Source of the DNA: Firm-08 sp045541535
Lineage (GTDB): Bacteria; Bacillota; Clostridia; Oscillospirales; QAKW01
Reading direction: 5' to 3'
NCBI GenBank assembly: GCA_045541535.1
Contig: JAZQJG010000111.1
Coordinates: 1 to 8,770 of the forward strand
Length of the DNA stretch: 8,770 bases
This document shows, one piece after another, positions 6,444-8,770 of this stretch. The position numbers and the translations under genes are program-made. How positions within the stretch are numbered: the stretch's first letter is position 1; every line of letters starts with the position of its first letter. The notes below the pieces were generated by a model. The model saw only the letters and a list, made by a program, of their open reading frames with translations, was not told the DNA's origin and did no database searches.

Positions 6444-7691
6444 TTAGTACATCAAATTGTTTTGCTCCAGCAGAGCGTGGAGTTTGTCTATGGGGACCTC
6501 TGCCAAAGAAGCACTCTCTGCTTTGGCAAGGGCGGCGGCCAGCCCTGCGGCCTCGCCGATGTTGGCCACGATGGGGAGTACGCGGTAAGCGGATTGGGCC
6601 TCGTGGGTGGAGGAAATGGTGCGGCCGGCCACCAGCAGATTGTCTGCTTTTTGAGGGAGCAGAGTGCGGTAGGGAATGTGATACCATTTGCCGGCGGGAA
6701 TCTTTTTGATGGTGGTGCCGCTGCCGTCGGGGGAGTGGATGTCCACGTTGTAACAGCCAACGGCCACGCTGTCCTCAAATTCGTGGCACTCCAGCAGATC
6801 CTCGGCGGTGAGGGTGTAGGCGCCGCAGATCATTCTGCTTTCTCTCACGCCGATTTCGGGGGCGGAGGAGAGCAGTGTGGCGTTACTGCAGCCGGGGGCA
6901 TTTTCTTTTAAGAAATAAAACAGCTCCATCATCTGTTCTCTGGCGATCATCGAGGCTTTGGAAATGTCAAAGGGATCCAGGGTGGACAGACCTACCACAC
7001 GGGTGGAATTGAGGTGGAGCACCCCGTCGGAGGTGTGCTTAAAGGAAAGCACGTTTTCTCTGGGGTTTTTGATCTTGCCCTCGGCTTGGAACTTGTTGTA
7101 AAGAGCAATGATCTCGGGCTTTGCCTCACGGAACGCATCCATATCTACCCCCGCCATACGGAAGCACAGGGTCATGGGCTGACAGGCGTTGTCCTCCTCT
7201 CTGCCCACCTTAACGGGGCAACCGGCTTTGTAGGCAAGCATCGCATCGCCCGAGGCATCGATAAAGGTATCGGCCGAGAAGGTATATTGACCCATTCGGG
7301 TCTCTACCACAATGCTTTTCAGCCGATCGCCATCCTTTTCCACATCGGTAAAGTGGGCCAGAAACAGTACTTCCACCCCCGCCGCTACACATTTTCTGTC
7401 CAGCAGGACCTTCATATATTCTTCGTTAAAGGTGTGGGAGCCTTTCAGGCCGCCCATCGCCCGCAGTTCATCCAACAGCTCCAAAAAGATACCCTTGTTG
7501 ATGATCTTTCCTTCCTCGGCGGTACCGGTGTGATAGCGCATAAAGGGGTTGACGTACATATTTACCATAGCGCCGCCCAAGGAGCCGCTTTTTTCAATCA
7601 GCAGGGTTTTCAGCCCTTGTCTGCCGGCGGCCACCGCCGCACAAACGCCGGTAATACCGCCGCCCAAAACGATCAGATCATAATGATTCAT
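6444..7691 (-). CDS. FAD-dependent oxidoreductase (FAD_oxidored-like family)
   Basis: This 415-residue flavoprotein begins with a Rossmann dinucleotide-binding strand: DLIVLGGGITG (5-15, the GxGxxG-type loop at 10-15) and the ribose-binding acidic residue E33 in LLIEK. Other family features are SGSLGGAMVN (35-44), DASGDA (145-150), GVRESR (281-286), a closing FAD contact LLVAGRTISSTHEA (352-365) and the C-terminal GEAAGLAAA (379-387). This pattern fits the FAD_oxidored group (Pfam PF12831), often annotated simply as FAD-dependent oxidoreductase and frequently found in carbohydrate-use clusters. It lacks a signal peptide and is cytoplasmic. It presumably oxidises or reduces a small organic substrate, which I cannot identify. 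The start is supported by GAAAGGTGG (7707-7699) seven bases upstream of the ATG. It is a single-gene unit divergent from the PocR-type regulator, its most likely controller. Confidence 0.9.
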   Translation of the reverse strand: MNHYDLIVLGGGITGVCAAVAAGRQGLKTLLIEKSGSLGGAMVNMYVNPFMRYHTGTAEEGKIINKGIFLELLDELRAMGGLKGSHTFNEEYMKVLLDRKCVAAGVEVLFLAHFTDVEKDGDRLKSIVVETRMGQYTFSADTFIDASGDAMLAYKAGCPVKVGREEDNACQPMTLCFRMAGVDMDAFREAKPEIIALYNKFQAEGKIKNPRENVLSFKHTSDGVLHLNSTRVVGLSTLDPFDISKASMIAREQMMELFYFLKENAPGCSNATLLSSAPEIGVRESRMICGAYTLTAEDLLECHEFEDSVAVGCYNVDIHSPDGSGTTIKKIPAGKWYHIPYRTLLPQKADNLLVAGRTISSTHEAQSAYRVLPIVANIGEAAGLAAALAKAESASLAEVPIDKLHALLEQNNLMY

Positions 7692-7715
7692 AATAAAACC
7701 ACCTTTCTTTTCTTT

Positions 7716-7744
7716 AGCATAGCACAGTTTTTGGGACTTGTCTT
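7716..7744 (-). promoter_or_regulatory. Probable promoter of the FAD oxidoreductase gene
   Basis: On the minus strand AAGACA (7744-7739) and TATGCT (7721-7716) are separated by 17 bp, each 4 of 6 or better to consensus. This would give a start near 7709 and a very short leader before the ribosome binding site. Confidence 0.5.
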
Positions 7745-7748
7745 ACAT

Positions 7749-7762
7749 TTTTGAAATCAAAA
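7749..7762. promoter_or_regulatory. 6-2-6 palindrome between divergent promoters, candidate operator
   Basis: TTTTGA, AA, TCAAAA form a perfect AT-rich inverted repeat placed between the two predicted -35 elements (7739-7744 on the minus strand, 7764-7769 on the plus strand). The position would suit control of both genes. AraC-family proteins usually bind direct half-sites, and AT-rich palindromes arise easily by chance, so confidence is low. Confidence 0.3.
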
Positions 7763-7763
7763 C

Positions 7764-7792
7764 TTGCACAAAAGATACATATATGGTAAAAT
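7764..7792 (+). promoter_or_regulatory. Probable promoter of the PocR-type regulator gene
   Basis: TTGCAC (7764-7769) and TAAAAT (7787-7792) are spaced by 17 bp, with TG at 7784-7785 giving an extended -10. The leader would be about 30 bases and ends in the ribosome binding site AAAGGAG (7817-7823), five bases before the ATG at 7829. Confidence 0.5.
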
Positions 7793-7828
7793 AAACTCAA
7801 AATCATATCTTTTTGTAAAGGAGCGGCT

Positions 7829-8578
7829 ATGCACAGTCTGCAAGATTTGATTTATTTTTTGGAATACGGCACCCATCTTCATATCGGCGTGCTCTTTTTG
7901 GGTAATTACGGCAATCCCGCCCTCAAGCTCTCTCAGGAGCATACCATTCATTCCTCTCCCTTTTGTTGGAAAATGAAGGAAACGGCAAAGGGGATGCGCC
8001 GCTGTTATCGGTGCCGCAATGCCGCCATCCGCAAAGCGTTGCGAATCCGCGCGCCGTTTGGCGGCAAATGTATCAACGGATTGTACGAATACACCCATCC
8101 CATCCTGCGGGAAAATCGGGTGGTGGCCATTGTGTTCGTGGGGAATATTCTGGACGGTAACGGCGGCACCCAACCCTCTTTTCCGTCGGAGGATTGCGCC
8201 CGCATTTGCGCCCTTGTGGAGCAGTATATCCTTTCCCTTTGGACGGGAGAGACCTCGGATTTTGATTCCCTTACCGAAAATATGAAAAGCTATTTAGAGG
8301 AAAATTTGTCGGTGGCTCCCGATCTTGGGGCAATGGCAGAGCTCTTTCATTACAATCCCAAATACCTGGGGCGGCGCTTTAAGGAAAAAACGGGGCAGTC
8401 GGTCAGTCAGTATTGTAACCGCCGCCGCCTGGAACGGGCGGCAACGCTGTTGTCGGGGAGCGACGGCTCGGTACTGCGCATTGCCACCGAACTGGGCTTT
8501 AACAACGTGACCTACTTTAATCGCCTGTTCAAAGAATACTACGGAATCACACCTACACAATATAAAAAGGAGAGATAG
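7829..8578 (+). CDS. AraC-family transcriptional regulator with PocR-like sensory domain
   Basis: This 249-residue regulator has an N-terminal domain (about 5-140) resembling the PocR sensory domain (Pfam PF10114), which is PAS-like and thought to bind small organic ligands. Visible hallmarks are the paired cysteines C59 and C62 (RRCYRCRNAA) and C81 in GGKCINGLYEYTHPI. After these comes the strand RVVAIVFVGNIL (97-108), at the place where the family typically has a GQ-type turn. Residues about 150-247 are the AraC DNA-binding domain, with HTH1 around LGAMAELFHYNPKYLGRRFK (166-185) and HTH2 around VLRIATELGFNNVTYFNRLF (215-234), ending GITPTQYKK. The start is supported by AAAGGAG at 7817-7823. 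It diverges from the FAD oxidoreductase gene and probably regulates it in response to a ligand. The three cysteines could bind a metal or respond to redox state, which is inference. Confidence 0.92.
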   Translation: MHSLQDLIYFLEYGTHLHIGVLFLGNYGNPALKLSQEHTIHSSPFCWKMKETAKGMRRCYRCRNAAIRKALRIRAPFGGKCINGLYEYTHPILRENRVVAIVFVGNILDGNGGTQPSFPSEDCARICALVEQYILSLWTGETSDFDSLTENMKSYLEENLSVAPDLGAMAELFHYNPKYLGRRFKEKTGQSVSQYCNRRRLERAATLLSGSDGSVLRIATELGFNNVTYFNRLFKEYYGITPTQYKKER

Positions 8579-8596
8579 CAGAGCTATCTCTCCTTT
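8566..8596 (+). terminator. Perfect hairpin overlapping the regulator stop codon
   Basis: AAAGGAGAGATAGC (8566-8579), loop AGA and GCTATCTCTCCTTT (8583-8596) form a perfect 14-bp stem. The stop codon TAG (8576-8578) lies inside the 5' arm. The trailing T run is only three bases, within the stem, so it is a weak intrinsic terminator by itself. It may instead be the first element of the structured region that follows. Confidence 0.6.
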
Positions 8597-8628
8597 CAGC
8601 GTGTCAAAGAACCCTCTTTGACACGCTG
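8597..8628. repeat. Second perfect 14-bp hairpin, directly abutting the first
   Basis: CAGCGTGTCAAAGA (8597-8610), loop ACCC and TCTTTGACACGCTG (8615-8628) form a perfect stem that begins on the base after the previous hairpin ends. There is no T tract, so it is not a standard intrinsic terminator. Two adjacent perfect 14-bp palindromes suggest a palindromic intergenic repeat or a structured RNA. Confidence 0.75.
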
Positions 8629-8770
8629 ACAGACTGCCAAAAAGGGCGTTGCATTTCGCTGATGCGATCTCGTTGGCGTACATGGGTACGGTAGAGAGCG
8701 TAGCGGCGGAAAACAGTGAATCCCTTGCAACGCAAGGGAAAGAAGGAATTGCTTTGATGACTTTCCATTA
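8629..8770. other. Structured stretch to the window edge, no confident gene
   Basis: Nested complementarity is strong. CGTAC (8677-8681) pairs with GTACG (8686-8690); TCTC (8668-8671) pairs with GAGA (8694-8697). Further pairs extend outward to about 8654 and 8711 with two mismatches. GCGTTGCA (8646-8653) matches TGCAACGC (8726-8733). TCCCTTGC (8721-8728) and GCAAGGGA (8732-8739) form an alternative local hairpin. One plus-strand frame stays open to the edge, with ATG at 8682 and 8757. The latter has AGAAGGA nine bases or so upstream and could start a gene beyond the window, but 14 bases are too few to call. Confidence 0.5.

Noticed and set aside
7014..7754. A 246-codon plus-strand frame across the FAD oxidoreductase
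   Set aside because: The minus strand has the FAD-binding motifs, a ribosome binding site and a terminator. This frame has none and runs into the intergenic region.
8294..8683. A 129-codon minus-strand frame spanning the end of the PocR-type regulator and the hairpins
   Set aside because: It reads through the AraC HTH domain of the plus strand and both perfect hairpins, a pattern typical of spurious ORFs over palindromic repeats.
8597..8740. Possible end of an insertion sequence or CRISPR-like repeat array
   Set aside because: There is no transposase, no target duplication and no regularly spaced identical repeats; the hairpins have different sequences.
8757..8770. Possible gene start ATG at 8757 with an upstream AGAAGGA
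   Set aside because: Only 14 bases are visible, and the frame is already open further upstream (ATG at 8682), so start and product cannot be judged.

Overview
The window looks like a chromosomal segment from a Gram-positive anaerobe of the Clostridia, probably gut-associated and Oscillospiraceae/Ruminococcaceae-like. The support is indirect: near-consensus GGAGG-type ribosome binding sites, extended -10 promoters (TGnTATAAT), mixed base composition, a GH42 galactosidase and two different AraC-family regulators. I cannot name the species. Six sizeable genes and one 40-residue ORF are supported. No tRNA, rRNA, CRISPR array, transposase or phage gene is visible.

Layout. 1-1708 (-) is the N-terminal 569 residues of a cytoplasmic GH42 beta-galactosidase that runs off the left edge. 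It diverges from a DEAD-box RNA helicase (1856-3064, +). The helicase converges on an AraC-family regulator (3123-3920, -) at a shared bidirectional terminator. That regulator diverges from a 739-residue secreted, probably parallel beta-helix protein (4045-6264, +). Twelve bases further on is a 40-residue acidic ORF (6276-6398, +), then a second bidirectional terminator. An FAD-dependent oxidoreductase (6444-7691, -) converges on that terminator and diverges from a second AraC-family regulator carrying a PocR-like sensory domain (7829-8578, +). The right end (8566-8770) is a run of perfect hairpins and nested complementary segments with no convincing gene.

How the parts may work together. Two divergent regulator/target pairs stand out. 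In the first, two TTTAGACT half-sites exactly 20 bp apart lie just upstream of the secreted protein's promoter and inside the regulator's own leader. This is the usual AraC-family geometry, and suggests activation of the secreted-protein/short-peptide operon with autorepression. In the second, the PocR-type regulator probably controls the FAD enzyme. With the GH42 enzyme this fits a locus for sensing and using a glycan or plant-derived small molecule, but no substrate can be read from the sequence.

The most interesting unexplained items are the 40-residue peptide ORF and the structured region at the right edge. Neither is proven to be a new system.
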